Below are positions 43,343 through 54,324 of a stretch of DNA of 64,000 nucleotides, piece after piece. The number at the start of each line of letters is the position of its first letter. Position 1 is the first letter of the stretch. The stretch is from Oegoconia quadripuncta (taxonomy: Eukaryota; Arthropoda; Insecta; Lepidoptera; Autostichidae). The position numbers and the translations under genes were made by a program. The notes below the pieces were generated by a model that saw only the letters and a list, made by a program, of their open reading frames with translations, was not told the origin of the DNA and ran no database searches. The stretch spans positions 16,565,194 through 16,629,193 of the forward strand of contig OX438758.1 of the NCBI GenBank assembly GCA_949316235.1, given 5' to 3'.

Positions 43343-45595
43343 ATGCCGAACGACGACCACGCGGTGTGGATGGCTGCTCGGGGGCAAGCCAAAGGCACAA
43401 TTACAAACATTTTTAACTTTTCCCAAGACGACAGCGAGTTGAATAAGGCATCATCTACATTATTGAAGGTAAAAATCGAACATTTGCAGAGGGCCTTCGA
43501 GGATTTCAAATCTACAAATATTAAACTCGCCGCCCACGCTGATCAGGGAAGGGAGTCCAAGGCCTCGCGCAGAGACTCTGTTCAATTTTATGATTCTTAT
43601 GAAGAGAAATATTTGACTGCCTTGTCAGTACTACAGGCTGTCTGGGAAGGCCGCACGTGTAGTAATTCGAATAATATGGTCACTAGTGACCCCTCCGAGC
43701 AGCCAAGTCCGCATTCGCAAATGTCTGCGGCATTGCCTAAAATTGATATCAAAGAATTTGACGGAAAAGATAGCGAGTATTACCCATTTATTAATTTATT
43801 TACAAGCATAATTGATTGTGATAAGGTTCTGTCAGATACTCAGAAATTATATTACTTGCGCACCTTCCTAAAGGGTGAACCTCTTGATATTGTAAAAAAC
43901 TTGCCTCTGGAAGGCAAAAATCATAAAAATGCATTGAAGTTATTGTCCGATCGCTATGATAATGTTAACAAAATTGTAACTCACCACATAAATGCCATTT
44001 TGGATGTGTCTCCCATTGTAAAATGTACAGCAAATGCCTTAATATACTGTCCGATCATTTTATTTGGAACACAATGGCAAAGATAAATCTTACAGCTTGT
44101 GGGATTTTTTAACCTTCCTAGAAACCAAGGCCTTGGCATTAGAGGCAATGGGGCCTCCGATGAAGGTGAGTGGCAGTGAAGGGCCTCAGCGTGCAGCTAG
44201 CCTGCTCACAAGCAAGGGAACATCACAAGCGTTGACATGTGAGTATTGTGATTCCACCAATCACAGGGTTTATAAATGCTCGAAATTCAAAACTGCCAGT
44301 GTAAATCAAAGGCTAGAATTTATAAATAAACTCAAAAAATGCAAATTGTGCTTGAATTACCACGCAAGCAAGTGCCATTTTAAATTTAAGTGTGCAAAAT
44401 GCAAGGGCATGCACAATACTTTGCTTCATAATGACAATATTGATTCCACAGCTCATAACGAGGATCCAGATCCGCAGGTTACACTTTTCAACAGCATGCA
44501 AAACAAAAATGTATTACTGCCTACTGTTAGGCTTATGGTACATAAAAAAGATGGTAGCGAGTTGCTTGTTCGGGCTGTTTTAGATTCCGGCAGTGAGGTA
44601 TCTATGATTACAAGGGAGGTATCAGATATAATTGATTGTAAAATTTACAATAAAAGACATAATGTCATTGGTGTGTGCAAGGGCACAAATATTATTCAGG
44701 CTATAGCTGAATTCGATGTACATGCATGTGTAAATTCATTTCGCATGTCAGTAACTTGTTCCATTGTGGAAAAAATTACGTGCACCCTTCCTCATAAATT
44801 AATCGATCTTTCAGGCCTTAAAATTCCCTCACATATTCAGCTTGCTGATCCCGGCTTTCATGCACCAGCACAGGTTCACATGCTTTTAGCTTCCGATGTG
44901 TTTTTCCAGGTGCTGCTCCGTGAGCGTCTGCCGCTCACTCCCAGTGGGCCATACCTCATCGATACCAAACTGGGATATGTGATGGGAGGTGCCGTCCTTG
45001 AGGAAAACAACACAAGGCCTTCCAAGTATCATTGTAACTTTATTCATTTAGCTAATAATGAGGTACAAAATAATTCTAAACAATGCCATTGCAGGGACTC
45101 ATTTAATAAATTAGAAAAATTTTGGGAATGTGAGAGGGTGCCTGAAACTTTTTATGAGTCTAATTCTACAAATTATAAATAATAATTGTACAAATTGAAG
45201 GAATCTTAAATTCACGGCCATTGACCCCTGTCATAATGTCCGATCAAAATGAGTCTTACCTAACGCCAGGCCATTTCTTGACTGGTGCACCTTTAGCCTC
45301 ATTTCCTGAGCCTGACGTGACCGGTGTGCCGACTAATAGATTAAAATTTTGGAAACAATGTATTCAAGTTCAGCAGTCGTTCTGGAAGCAGTGGCACAAG
45401 CAATATCTTGTGCAGCTGCAAAATCGCCCGCGGTGGCAATCACCCATACCCAATCTGCAGGTCGGCACACTAGTTATCATCAGAAATGATAACGTAAGTC
45501 CTCTATCATGGCCTATGGCCAGAGTGGTGAAAGTGTATCCAGGAGAGGATGGTAGGGTAAGGGCAATTGATATTAAACACAAAAGGGTTTTGTAA
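43343..45595 (+). pseudogene. BEL/Pao gag-protease with integrase C-terminus; RT and integrase core deleted
   Basis: 43343-44086 is gag (helical region, then LPKIDIKEFDGKDSEYYPFI, the DUF1759-type core). Near 44050-44090 a small deletion shifts the frame. 44064-45182 has the knuckles (CEYCDSTNHRVYKC, CKLCLNYHASKC) and protease (VRAVLDSGSEVSMITREV, DUF1758 type, ending GYVMGGAVL). It stops at 45182. From about 45195 the integrase tail reads IEGILNSRPLTP, then LTPGHFLTGAPLASFP, FWKQCIQVQQSFWKQWHKQY, VGTLVIIRND and WPMARV, ending 45595. About 3 kb of pol expected in between is missing, a clean deletion that left both flanks readable. Confidence 0.9.
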
Positions 45596-45863
45596 TGAGA
45601 ACATCTGTTTCTAAAGTTTGTGTTTTACCAATTGAGAATACCTAAGAGATTCTTGTAATTCTTAATGTATGGTTGTAATTACAACAAGGTTTATTTTTAT
45701 ATAGGTATTGTTTACTTAATTACTAAGTTTTTTACTAAGTTTTTATAATAGTTGTGTAACTTGTGCAATGTGTATATGGTGTGGAAGGTTCGTCTGTCAC
45801 ATAGTGACACACAGATTTTGCAAATCATATATTGCAAAATAGCGCTCTTTTGGGCCGCAACTA

Positions 45864-46114
45864 TGTTCAATCCCAACGCTGTATGTATTCGAACATAACA
45901 AGTTGTCCAAACAACTTTAGCAAATGACGTATTTCCGTCTTAATAAAAATTACTTCTTACTCGCACAGCCGTGAGGAGAGCATCGTTCGGTGAGCTATAG
46001 TCACTGAAAATATTCCTGTACATTAACAGCAATTGTGTTATTGTAAACGTTTACTATTTAGATTAATACAGTCCATAAAAGTTTATGTGCATTTTATTAA
46101 TACCAGCGCGCACA
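45864..46114 (+). repeat. 3' LTR of the BEL element
   Basis: 251 bp, near-identical to the 5' LTR; the duplication ATGTT follows. Confidence 0.93.
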
Positions 46115-46324
46115 ATGTTCACGTGTAGTTAGTTTTGAAGACTATTAAATTTAGTAAGAACATCTTTTAAAGGATGGTGTTTATCACGACTAATTATTAA
46201 TTTTGTAACAGTAATACTACACCAACCACACGGAGCCAATATTAATAATTTTAATAAATAAAAGTTATTACGCAAAATAAGATAGTTATTATTATTACAT
46301 TTTGTTTAGAAATCTCTCCCGTCG

Positions 46325-46445
46325 CCATCCAGCCTGCACCATCCAGCACGCTCCCTGCACCATCCAGCACCCTCCCTGCACCATCTAGCACGCTCCCTGC
46401 ACTATCCATCACGCTCCCTCTACCATCCAGAACGCTCCCCTAGCA
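46325..46445. repeat. Minisatellite, about six units of 21-22 bp
   Basis: Imperfect tandem copies of CACCATCCAGCACGCTCCCT, ending in a diverged unit. No reading frame is associated. Confidence 0.85.
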
Positions 46446-46918
46446 CGCTTCGGTGCCGTCCAGAAATATACTTACATATTTTGTAATCATATACTATTTT
46501 TGTCGTATATATATTGAGAAAAACATTTTAAACAAACATAAGAAATAAAAGACTTCTTCGAGAGCGGCGCACCGAGGCAGACTACCCAAAATTTTGGCAA
46601 CATTTCCCCTCACATTTTTCGTGTTTTTTAATGATTAAAAGTAAATAAAAAAATATGTTTTTGTGCTATTTAACATTATTTTTCCTAAGTAAATACCATA
46701 TAAACAATAAATTCTATCTATATCTTGGAAGTAATGATCTACTGCAACATTTGTGTATACTGTGACCGCTGCTGGGGTCAAATGAGTTCACCGCGGACTA
46801 GCTCGCGCGATCTTTTCTACGCGACGGGCGGAAGGCAGTAAATGCCTATTTTTCAGCACTCAGCTGCCCTTAATTATTCTTTTTTTATGAGAAGGGCTCA
46901 AGGGTGGTACCATCGGAT
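46446..46918. other. Sequence without a recognisable gene
   Basis: AT-rich, then a short CpG-rich patch at 46790-46830. Nothing else seen. Confidence 0.4.
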
Positions 46919-47000
46919 CATAACCGACTACAAAAAAAAAGGAGGAAGTTTCGAAGTCGGTTGTTTTGCCAATTTTTGGCGGGTGATTATTTCTACTACC
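46919..47000 (+). repeat. Lepidopteran interspersed repeat, short copy
   Basis: AACCGACTACAAAAAAAAAG followed by GAGGAAGTT and then AAGTCGGTTGTTTTG is a phrase I know from dispersed repeats in many moth and butterfly genomes. It supports the order assignment. Confidence 0.5.
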
Positions 47001-47119
47001 TTGAGTAAAATTTCATACTCAAAATGACTCTCAGGTCGGTACGTAATATTGTAAGAAATTTCATTATGCACTGGCAGCGTAGAGCGAGAAAAGCCCGCGT
47101 CCCCCACTGGCAGTAATAC

Positions 47120-47260
47120 CACAGATAATACCAGCCAGTTATTAGCGCCCGCGCCGGGGCGCCCCGGCAGACAGACCCGGCGGCGCGGCGCGCGCTGTCA
47201 CAATGACACTGGCCACTCACTTTGCGCCGCGCGGCGGCGCCCATTATTATAAAAACTTAG
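47120..47260 (+). promoter_or_regulatory. CpG-rich promoter with TATA box
   Basis: A dense CpG stretch (47140-47242, with GCGCCGCGCGGCGGCGCC) in otherwise AT-rich DNA ends in TATAAAAA at 47248-47255. RNA start would be near 47280, about 115 bases before the THAP-like start codon. Confidence 0.5.
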
Positions 47261-47392
47261 CGGCTAGTGACAAAACAATGAATATCGAATTTTTCGGCGT
47301 CACTTTTTTTGTATACTGAATCGAACTAGTTTACTCGGGTAAGAAAAAGCCGTACGAAATATACTATTAAAATATACACAAGCGTTTTAACA

Positions 47393-47463
47393 ATGTCGAA
47401 TTCACGACATTGTTGTGCGGTATCGTCGTTGTCGTTTTTCACATTGCCAAAAGATGAGGACAG
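47393..47463 (+). CDS. THAP-type zinc finger, first exon only
   Basis: The 23 codons after the ATG (MSNSRHCCAVSS, then SFFTLPKDEDR) have the CxxxC-like start and F-x-x-P-K-D-x-x-R motif of THAP DNA-binding domains, and end at a strong donor GTAAGT. THAP domains commonly have an intron at this point. A possible next exon 48217-48273 is open in frame but its residues do not look like THAP, so I cannot extend the gene. It could be a host transcription factor or a transposase. Confidence 0.4.
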
Positions 47464-48524
47464 GTAAGTGTTTATTTTTGGGTATATTTTCACAAAAAAC
47501 TTTTCATCGAACTTGATGGGCCGGCCTGGGAGCAATTTGTATGATATATTAAAATCAATATCATTTAATTCTTTGTGGCCATGCTTCCCACATAATTATT
47601 TAATTAAACTTTTTGTCAGATTCCGAATATTTGCCGTTATTAAATTTACAAATGCAAAGTTTAGGAAGGGTTAAAAACAAATTGACCATTTTGTAAAATT
47701 AAATCATTTATAAAACAATTTCGTATTTTATTTCATTGGACCAACCCTAACGTATTCTCGCATCGGCCGCACGCCATCGCGCGTTGTGCGCTTGGAAACG
47801 CTCCGTTGAATCAAAGCCGTTAAGTTCATTTTTCCTCGCGTTCGCTTGACAGCTAGAAAGAATGCGTAGGTATTTGTCGTTTTGCAGGGAAGTGATGTAT
47901 CTGTTACTTTAGTAACTTATTAGTAATCTGTGGTAGAGGTATTAGTTTGTGTGGTTTCCAACACGTAAAAAGAATTGATCCAATCCCTCTCTTCCAGTAG
48001 GTGTCAAAAGAACAACATGGGACAAAAAGATAGGCTCATCCCCTGCCGCAAGTGTATTTTTAGTATATTTTGAAAGTTAAAATGTGGATGTCAATTCAAA
48101 GAGTTGAATTTATGTAGGTATGTAGATAGTCGTTGTTTCAGCCGAAAGACGTCCACTGCTAGACATTCTGCTATGTAGATAGTACTAGAATGTAATTTTT
48201 AATTATTTTATTTCAGAGAAGAACCAGTAGCAGTGAGGCTGATGACGAATAACAAAGTAATTAAAATTGATAGGTATAAATTATTCATACACATATTTTC
48301 ATGAACTGTATCCCAAATGGGGTAAAAATATGTTTGGTGGGGCGTTCCAAACATAATATGATTAATATTTAAAACATATGATTAAAATTTCACCTTTCGA
48401 AATATACGCAAATAAAAACGTGACAGAGGGTGAGCCCATCACCGTTGAAGCTTGCAAGTCTAGATGTTTTTGACGATAAATCCCTTAAGTAGCCTTTTAC
48501 CACAACCACAGGTATAGGGGTAGA
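47464..48524. other. No supported gene
   Basis: Possible intron of the THAP-like gene. A candidate small exon at 48217-48273 (acceptor TTATTTCAG, donor GTATAA) is noted but weak. Confidence 0.35.
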
Positions 48525-48970
48525 TAAATTCTTTTTAACCAACTTCATAAAGCAGGAGTAGGTTCTCAATTCCTTGGATTATTTTTTTTTATGTATGTTC
48601 CCCGATTACTCGAAGATGCCTGAACCAATTTCGAAACTTCTTTTTTTGTTTGAAAGGGTATAATTCCTAGGTGATCCCATGGCCATCAGGTCAGGATCGT
48701 GGAGAGATCGAGGGAATTTTATAGGCACATTTGAAGCGATTTGAGTATTTTGTATATTGACTCGCACATTCCTTTAATTAGAAGGGTATAGCTCACCGGT
48801 GGTCCCATTTAAATTTAGTGAAGATGTGATCGTCATACACTCCAGAGATAATAAATAAAATAAGTTGCATTAATTACCTGGATGATTTGGGAATTATCAC
48901 AGCGAGTCAAAGTCGGTTATTTTGTAAATTTTTGGCGGGTCCAGTATTACGCGTACCACCCATCATCCTC
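48525..48970 (+). repeat. Lepidopteran interspersed repeat, longer degraded copy
   Basis: The run from TTAACCAACTTCATAAAGCA through GATGCCTGAACCAATTTCGA, TTTGTTTGAAAGGGTATAAT and GTGATCCCATGGCCATC matches a widespread lepidopteran repeat by memory. A second AAGTCGGTTATTTTG piece lies at 48910. Confidence 0.5.
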
Positions 48971-49047
48971 AAAAATGTTTCTTATAACAGTCGCAAAATT
49001 AATAAAACGCATATTTAGGCACATTTTTTTGCTATTGAGCTACTATA

Positions 49048-49314
49048 CAGGGCGTCCCAAAGTTATGGGACATGAAGGGGAAGTACCTTAAATATTGTAG
49101 ATAGTGAATTTTGCTCAAAGAAGACTTTATGTTATTTTTAAAAGTTAGTAATTCTGCATTCATAGATTTTCTAAAAATTACTTGCTTCGGCTGGGAATCG
49201 AACCGACTTAAATGTGAAAAAAAAAACACCCTACTTTTATGATGCCAATCGAAAGAATAGCTAAAAAATAATAACTCTGCCTAAGTAACATAGTATTTTA
49301 AAAGAAAGGAACAA
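49048..49314 (+). repeat. Left TIR (267 bp) of the mariner-like element
   Basis: Contains the complement of GGTTCGATTCCC at 49193-49204 (tRNA B-box match). Confidence 0.93.
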
Positions 49315-49759
49315 CATAAAATGATTGAGTCAAATTTCAAGAAAGTTATTTATTGCCGACGACGTTCGAAAAGTAGCGATATTATCATTCCAAAGATAGC
49401 ATTGATTATTCGTAAATAAGTACCCACTTCATAAAATAGGTACTAACATAGTTTTCCTTATTATAAGTGCACGTGTAGATGAAATGATAAAACTTGTATT
49501 TCAATACGTCCTCTGTAAGCTAGACAGAAGGCAAATTAAAAACAAAAATAAATAATTTATAATTTGAAAATGGAACAGTTTATGACAGCGTTTGTTTGAA
49601 TGCATACTTTTTAAGATATTTTAAAAAGAAGTGATATTTTTAAATGTTGTTCTTAAATTTGAAAATGGAACAGTATGTGCGAGCGTTTGTTTTTCGGATA
49701 TTGATCTGTTTAGTCTCAATTCACTTACACAAGTGTTATTGTGTTAATTTATTGCGAAC

Positions 49760-50821
49760 ATGGCATATCAAGTAAGTTTTGATCTAATGGAAGCATATTT
49801 TTTGAACGATAAAGATATCTCTAGAAGTTTGCGGTGGTATGGCGTAAAATATCCTGATAGACAAATACCGTCTCGTAAAGTTTTGAAAAGGCTTGTGAAC
49901 AATTTGAAAACTCTGGGACGTTTCGATAAACGCCCAAGAGAACCACAGCAAGAAAACCATACGATCAACGACGAAGAACTTGGTATTTTAATTTACTTTT
50001 CGGCTTTTCCGAAAGCATCGGTGAGAGAAGGAGAACATGAAATTGGAGTTTCAAAAAGTAAAATACACCGTGTATTAAAAAAACACGGTTTTAAGAGTTA
50101 TGTTGAAGGACGATTGGTTCAAAAATTACTTCCGGGCGATACAGAAAGGAGAAAAAATTTCTGTCTTGATATCCAGGCACGATTGCTCGAAGATCCAAAT
50201 TTTTTGGATAATATTATTTGGACAGACGAATCTAACTTTAGCAATAACGGTATGTATAACCGCAACAATAATCGTATTTGGTCTAAAGAAAATCCCCTAC
50301 GAGTGACTGAAACTAATAACCAAGTGCGTTTTTCACTCAACTGTTGGTGCGGACTTTTAAAAAACCGGGTTTTCTTAATCCATTTTTACCAAGGAACCTT
50401 GAACACAGAAAAGTATTTAGGAATACTTCAAATTTTAAGGGATAAGATAAGAAACCATTCCGCGGCGGAGCAAGAAAACTTAATTTTCCAACAAGATGGA
50501 GCTCCGGCTCATAATAGTCGGAGAGCAGCAGATTTTCTAAATGAATGTTTTCCTACATGGATTGGTACAAATGGACCGATTAGATGGCCGGCCAGATCCC
50601 CGGACCTCACACCATTAGATTTCTTCTTTTGGGGATACGTGAAAGATATGCTATACAAAAAGCGATACGAGAACGTAGGCGAGTTGCAAACAGAATTGTG
50701 CCATATCACATCGAGTGTTCACCATAAAATGATTAGAAAATCAACAGGCAGCGGGCTCATTAAAAGATTGGCGATTTGCGTAAGACAAGAGGGATCACAT
50801 TTTGAGCATTTAATTAATTAA
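49760..50821 (+). CDS. Tc1/mariner-family transposase, intact (353 residues)
   Basis: The start at 49760 is the first ATG. Residues 1-60 resemble a DNA-binding helix-turn-helix (DISRSLRWYGVKYPDRQIPS), followed by a second (KASVREGEHEIGVSKSKIHR). The catalytic domain has IIWTDESNFS (first D), LIFQQDGAPAHNSRRAADF (second D) and RSPDLTPLDFFFWGYV (third D). There are 40 residues between the second and third D, not the 34 of classical mariner, placing it in a different Tc1/mariner lineage. No stops or frameshifts; TIRs and TA duplication are intact, so it may still be active. It ends HFEHLIN like the relic at 11.9 kb. Confidence 0.95.
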   Translation: MAYQVSFDLMEAYFLNDKDISRSLRWYGVKYPDRQIPSRKVLKRLVNNLKTLGRFDKRPREPQQENHTINDEELGILIYFSAFPKASVREGEHEIGVSKSKIHRVLKKHGFKSYVEGRLVQKLLPGDTERRKNFCLDIQARLLEDPNFLDNIIWTDESNFSNNGMYNRNNNRIWSKENPLRVTETNNQVRFSLNCWCGLLKNRVFLIHFYQGTLNTEKYLGILQILRDKIRNHSAAEQENLIFQQDGAPAHNSRRAADFLNECFPTWIGTNGPIRWPARSPDLTPLDFFFWGYVKDMLYKKRYENVGELQTELCHITSSVHHKMIRKSTGSGLIKRLAICVRQEGSHFEHLIN

Positions 50822-50900
50822 TTTACAAAAAAATACCTACTTAATTGACTACGGCAGTTTCATGTATGTTTTTTATTTGATTAAAATGATTAATTTCACG

Positions 50901-51167
50901 TTGTTCCTTTCTTTTAAAATACTATGTTACTTAGGCAGAGTTATTATTTTTTAGCTATTCTTTCGATTGGCATCATAAAAGTAGGGTGTTTTTTTTTTCA
51001 CATTTGAGTCGGTTCGATTCCCAGCCGAAGCAAATAATTTTTAGAAAATCTATGAATGCAGAATTACTAACTTTTAAAAATAACATAAAGTCTTCTTTGA
51101 GCAAAATTCACTATCTACGATATTTAAGGTACTTCCCCTTCATGTCCCATAACTTTGGGACGCCCTG
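50901..51167 (-). repeat. Right TIR (267 bp) of the mariner-like element
   Basis: Contains GGTTCGATTCCC on the plus strand at 51011-51022. Confidence 0.93.
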
Positions 51168-51396
51168 TATATTATGTTAGTGATACTTAAAAGATACTCG
51201 CATGTTTTTTGGTCACTTTTCTGTGGTAAGTGAAAAATGTGTCACATAAATTACAACATAAATCAACACTTGTTACGACAGTTCGCGAATGAAGTGGGTG
51301 TATGACTGAGTTCCCATTGGTTCCAAACTCCCTTTTTAACACCAATGAAGTGGTGCCATTGCGATTGGTTCAACGATAGTCCATGTGCAGTAATAT
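51168..51396. other. Short spacer
   Basis: No gene. Phrases AATGAAGTGG and ATTGGTTC occur twice each. The 5' part of the following gypsy is not here. Confidence 0.4.
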
Positions 51397-53504
51397 ATGT
51401 CTATGAGCAGACCAAACATTAAGCAAGAAATGCCAAAGTTAAAAAAAGAATTAGATTTTATGGAAAGAGAAAATATCATTTCAAAAGTTGATACTGCTAC
51501 AGAATATGTTAATTCTTTAGTGGTTGTAGCTAAACCTAATTGGTCAGTGCGAGTCTGTCTGGATCAACAACATTTAAATCAACAGATACTGAGAGAGCAG
51601 TATATGTTGCCAAAATTAGAGGAAATCACAAGTAATATTAAAGGAAGTAAAATATTTAGTACACTAGATGCTAGTAGAGGTTTTTGGAATGTTGAGCTAG
51701 CCAAAGAGAGTAGAGAACTAACAACGTTTAATACACCCTTCGGGAGGTATATGTTCAATCGTTTACCGTATGGTTTGAATTCAAGACCAGAAATTTTTCA
51801 CAAACTGTTTACAGATGTCTTTAGAAATATAGAAGGCGTAGAAATCTTTATCGATGACATTTTGATTCATAGTGATACTGAAGAAAAACATAATGAGATT
51901 TTAAAAAGGTTTTGGACAAAACTAGAGAATATAATATAAAGTTAAATAAAGATAAATGTCAATTTAAAGTGAAACATGTGAAGTATATAGGACATATTTT
52001 GTCAGAAAAAGGAATTGAAGTTGATCCAGATAGAGTCGAAACTATTGTAGGAATGAAAGAACCAACAAATGTTACTGAACTGTTACGTTTTTTAGGCATG
52101 ACGAATTATCTTTCAAAATTTATTGAAAATTATTCTGATTTGACGGCACCACTCAGGCAACTGACTGGAAAAGATGTACCTTTTGTGTGGAGTCGAGCTC
52201 AGCAATTAGCATTTAAAAATTTAAAACTTAAGATAATAGAGCCTCCCGTTTTAGCATATTTTGATGTAAATAAGCCAATTAAAGTTAGTGTAGATGCATC
52301 TAAAGATGGACTTGGGGCGGTTCTCCTTCAAGATGATAAGCCTATAAGTTATGCTTCTCGTGCCTTGACTGCTACTGAACAGCTGTACAGTCAGATTGAA
52401 AAAGAAACTTTGGCCTTTTATTTGGGTGCAATAAATTTTACCAGTATTTGTATGGCCAAACATTTATTGTCGAGTCAGATCATAAACCCTTGACTTCAAT
52501 ATTTAGTAGATCGATGAACAAGTGCCCTCCCAGATTACGAAGATTACTTTTCCTATAAAGATGAATTAAGTGAATATGATGGCTTAGTTCTACAGGGTTC
52601 TCAGATTATTGTGCCACATAAGTTAAGGTCAGATATGCTTGGTAAAATACACTATGCACATTTAGGCATAGTAAAGTGTAAGTCATTAGCAAGAAATTCA
52701 TTATATTGGCCATCAATGAATAAAGAAATAGAAGATGTAATTGGTAATTGTGATGTGTGTAAAAAATATCAAAACGCTAATGCAAAACAACCTATGATTT
52801 GTAAAGAGGTACCTGACAAACCATGGCAGGTGTTAGCCACGGATATATTTTTCTTAAGAGGCTTGGCTTATGTCTTAGTGGTTGATGCATATAGCAAGTA
52901 TGTAGAATTGAAACAATTGTCCGATTTGTCAGCTACCGCTATGATTGATAATTTAAAAGAAATCTTTGCAAGACATGGTGTACCTAAAATTTTATATTCT
53001 GATTCTGGAGCCCAGTTTACTGGATATGAGTTTTAAGAAGTTTGCAAATCAGTGGGGATTTTCACATAGGATAACAAGCCCTAAACACCATCAGAGTAAT
53101 GGTTTAGCTGAGAGGCATATTCAGACTGTTAAAAGAATGTTAAAAAGCTTATTGATGAAAACAAGGATATTTATCAGGGCTTGTTAACCTACAGAAATAC
53201 ACCTGTATATGATAATGAAAAAACACCTGCAGTATTGCTTTTTAATAGAAAAGTGAATAATGTGCTCCCAAATGTGACTAAATATTACCCGGATGAGACA
53301 TATAAATTAAAATTATTGCATAATCAAATGAAACAAGAATGTAATTATAATAAACATGTCAGGTTTTTACCGGAATTAGCGGAAGGAAAGGTAGTTAAAG
53401 TAAAGGAGGAAAATTGTTCAGGGCCGCATAGAAGTGGAATGATAGTAGGTAGAGAAGGGCCAAGATCATATTTTGTTAAGACCGAAGAAGGAGGAGAGGA
53501 ATAG
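51397..53504 (+). pseudogene. Gypsy RT, RNase H and integrase, several frameshifts
   Basis: RT at 51397-51939 (VRVCLDQQHLNQQIL, FSTLDASRGFWNVELA, EIFIDDILIHS with the catalytic IDD). RNase H from 51912 ([30 protein letters not shown]) shifts near 52428 and is cut near 52540. Integrase HHCC (IHYAHLGIVKCKSLA, CDVCKKY) and core (VLATDIFFLRGLAYVLVVDA, LYSDSGAQFT) lie in 52611-53036. Its core continues in shifted frames to 53187 (HHQSNGLAERHIQTVKRML) and 53504 (LLTYRNTPVYDNEKTP). At least four frame changes and one deletion between RNase H and integrase make it inactive. Confidence 0.9.
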
Positions 53505-53823
53505 GAAGGATTTGATTTTGATACCAAATGGTAAATATTGTAATAAGGATAGAATTGATGAGGATAGGAGTGTTTTAGTAAATGGAAATAATAATGAGAG
53601 GTATGCAGAGGTAGAAATAAGATCAAATAATATTGAACTAATAACTCTTCTAATGATAATTATAGAACTAGGTATGGAAGGCAGATACGAGAACCATCTT
53701 ATTTGTCAAGTTATGTAAAATAATTATTAAGAATTTGATTTGTCTTGTTCAAGTTGTATTAGACTAAAAATATGTTGAATATTGGAAACTTTAATTATTA
53801 TTGTAATTTTAAAGGAAGAGAGA

Positions 53824-53916
53824 TGTAGTATATGTGACTAGGCTGTATATGGATGGGCCTTGGACTCGATTGTAGAAGAAGATGTCGTCGCTCTCTCTGG
53901 TCGCCCTCTGAGTACT
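53824..53916 (+). repeat. First part of the 3' LTR of the degraded gypsy
   Basis: Follows the purine tract; ends at the duplicated target GTACT (53912-53916) of the inserted element. Confidence 0.75.
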
Positions 53917-54028
53917 TGTTACGTCGGTGACAAGGGAGACAACTAAAACGACCGGCTGTTGGATTCACACTGGTTTATTATAAGGAACGTCACACCGTTG
54001 GTGGCGCAGCCCATTTACATACCTAACA
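53917..54028 (-). repeat. 3' LTR (112 bp)
   Basis: TGTTACGTCGGTGACAAGGG to ...CCTAACA; the coding strand has a purine-rich AATAGGGGTAGGAAT just before it. Confidence 0.95.
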
Positions 54029-54324
54029 ATTCCTACCCCTATTTGAATAAAATCCTAAAAGTATTTCCTAAAATCTATCTTGGGACGCTTGCGTAACAAT
54101 CTCTTAGCCGGAGAAAGAGCCATCTCTAATTGAGCATCTTCCTCTGCTTCGTGGAACTCATCTTCACCCTCTGAGGTATATGTTTGAGCTGCTCTAGTCG
54201 TATCAGGCTCGGTGGGTCCACACCCCTGTGCTTCTACAACCCGCTCGTGTGGTGTTGCTTCCTCGTCTCTTTCCCCACGGGAAGAAGCATTCCAGGCAGA
54301 CGTCGACGGTGGCGTGCTAAGGTG
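54029..54324. other. 3' untranslated part of the element at 53917-58504
   Basis: Between the pol stop and the 3' LTR; minus-strand frames here are short. No gene recognised. Confidence 0.6.

Larger units (their letters stand above)
42543..46114 (+). mobile_element. BEL/Pao LTR retrotransposon with internal deletion (3572 bp)
   Basis: LTRs of 254 bp (42543-42796) and 251 bp (45864-46114) differ by a 3-bp indel and one substitution. The 5-bp duplication ATGTT flanks it (42538-42542, 46115-46119). A primer-binding site (TGGTCCTCGATCCG) begins at 42799. Inside are gag, protease and the end of integrase; RT, RNase H and the integrase core are gone, so it can only have moved with help from another copy. 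Confidence 0.95.
42397..46265 (+). other. 3' region of the Mutator/YqaJ gene, split by the BEL insertion
   Basis: Between the stop (42396) and the BEL element another frame reads VLSPTEPSTQPTKESSHVNR and PHNMQPGPS, resembling the protein's own C-terminal SPSEPPEHLTENVN. Across the insertion this frame continues a few codons to a stop near 46150. AATAAA at 46253 is a plausible polyadenylation signal. So the transcript probably once ended near 46.27 kb; whether the second frame was ever translated is unclear. Confidence 0.4.
49048..51167. mobile_element. Complete Tc1/mariner-like transposon with 267-bp TIRs (2120 bp)
   Basis: Starts CAGGGCGTCCCAAAG and ends in its complement, flanked by TA (49046-49047, 51168-51169). 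The inverted repeats span 49048-49314 and 50901-51167 and differ at only a few positions. One intact transposase gene lies between them. The smaller element at 11600-12633 is a deleted relative. Confidence 0.95.

Noticed and set aside
46325..46445. CRISPR-like array
   Set aside because: Tandem minisatellite without unique spacers, in a eukaryotic context.
48217..48273. Second exon of the THAP-like gene
   Set aside because: Splice sites and phase fit, but the residues do not continue a THAP domain, so it is mentioned only as a weak possibility.
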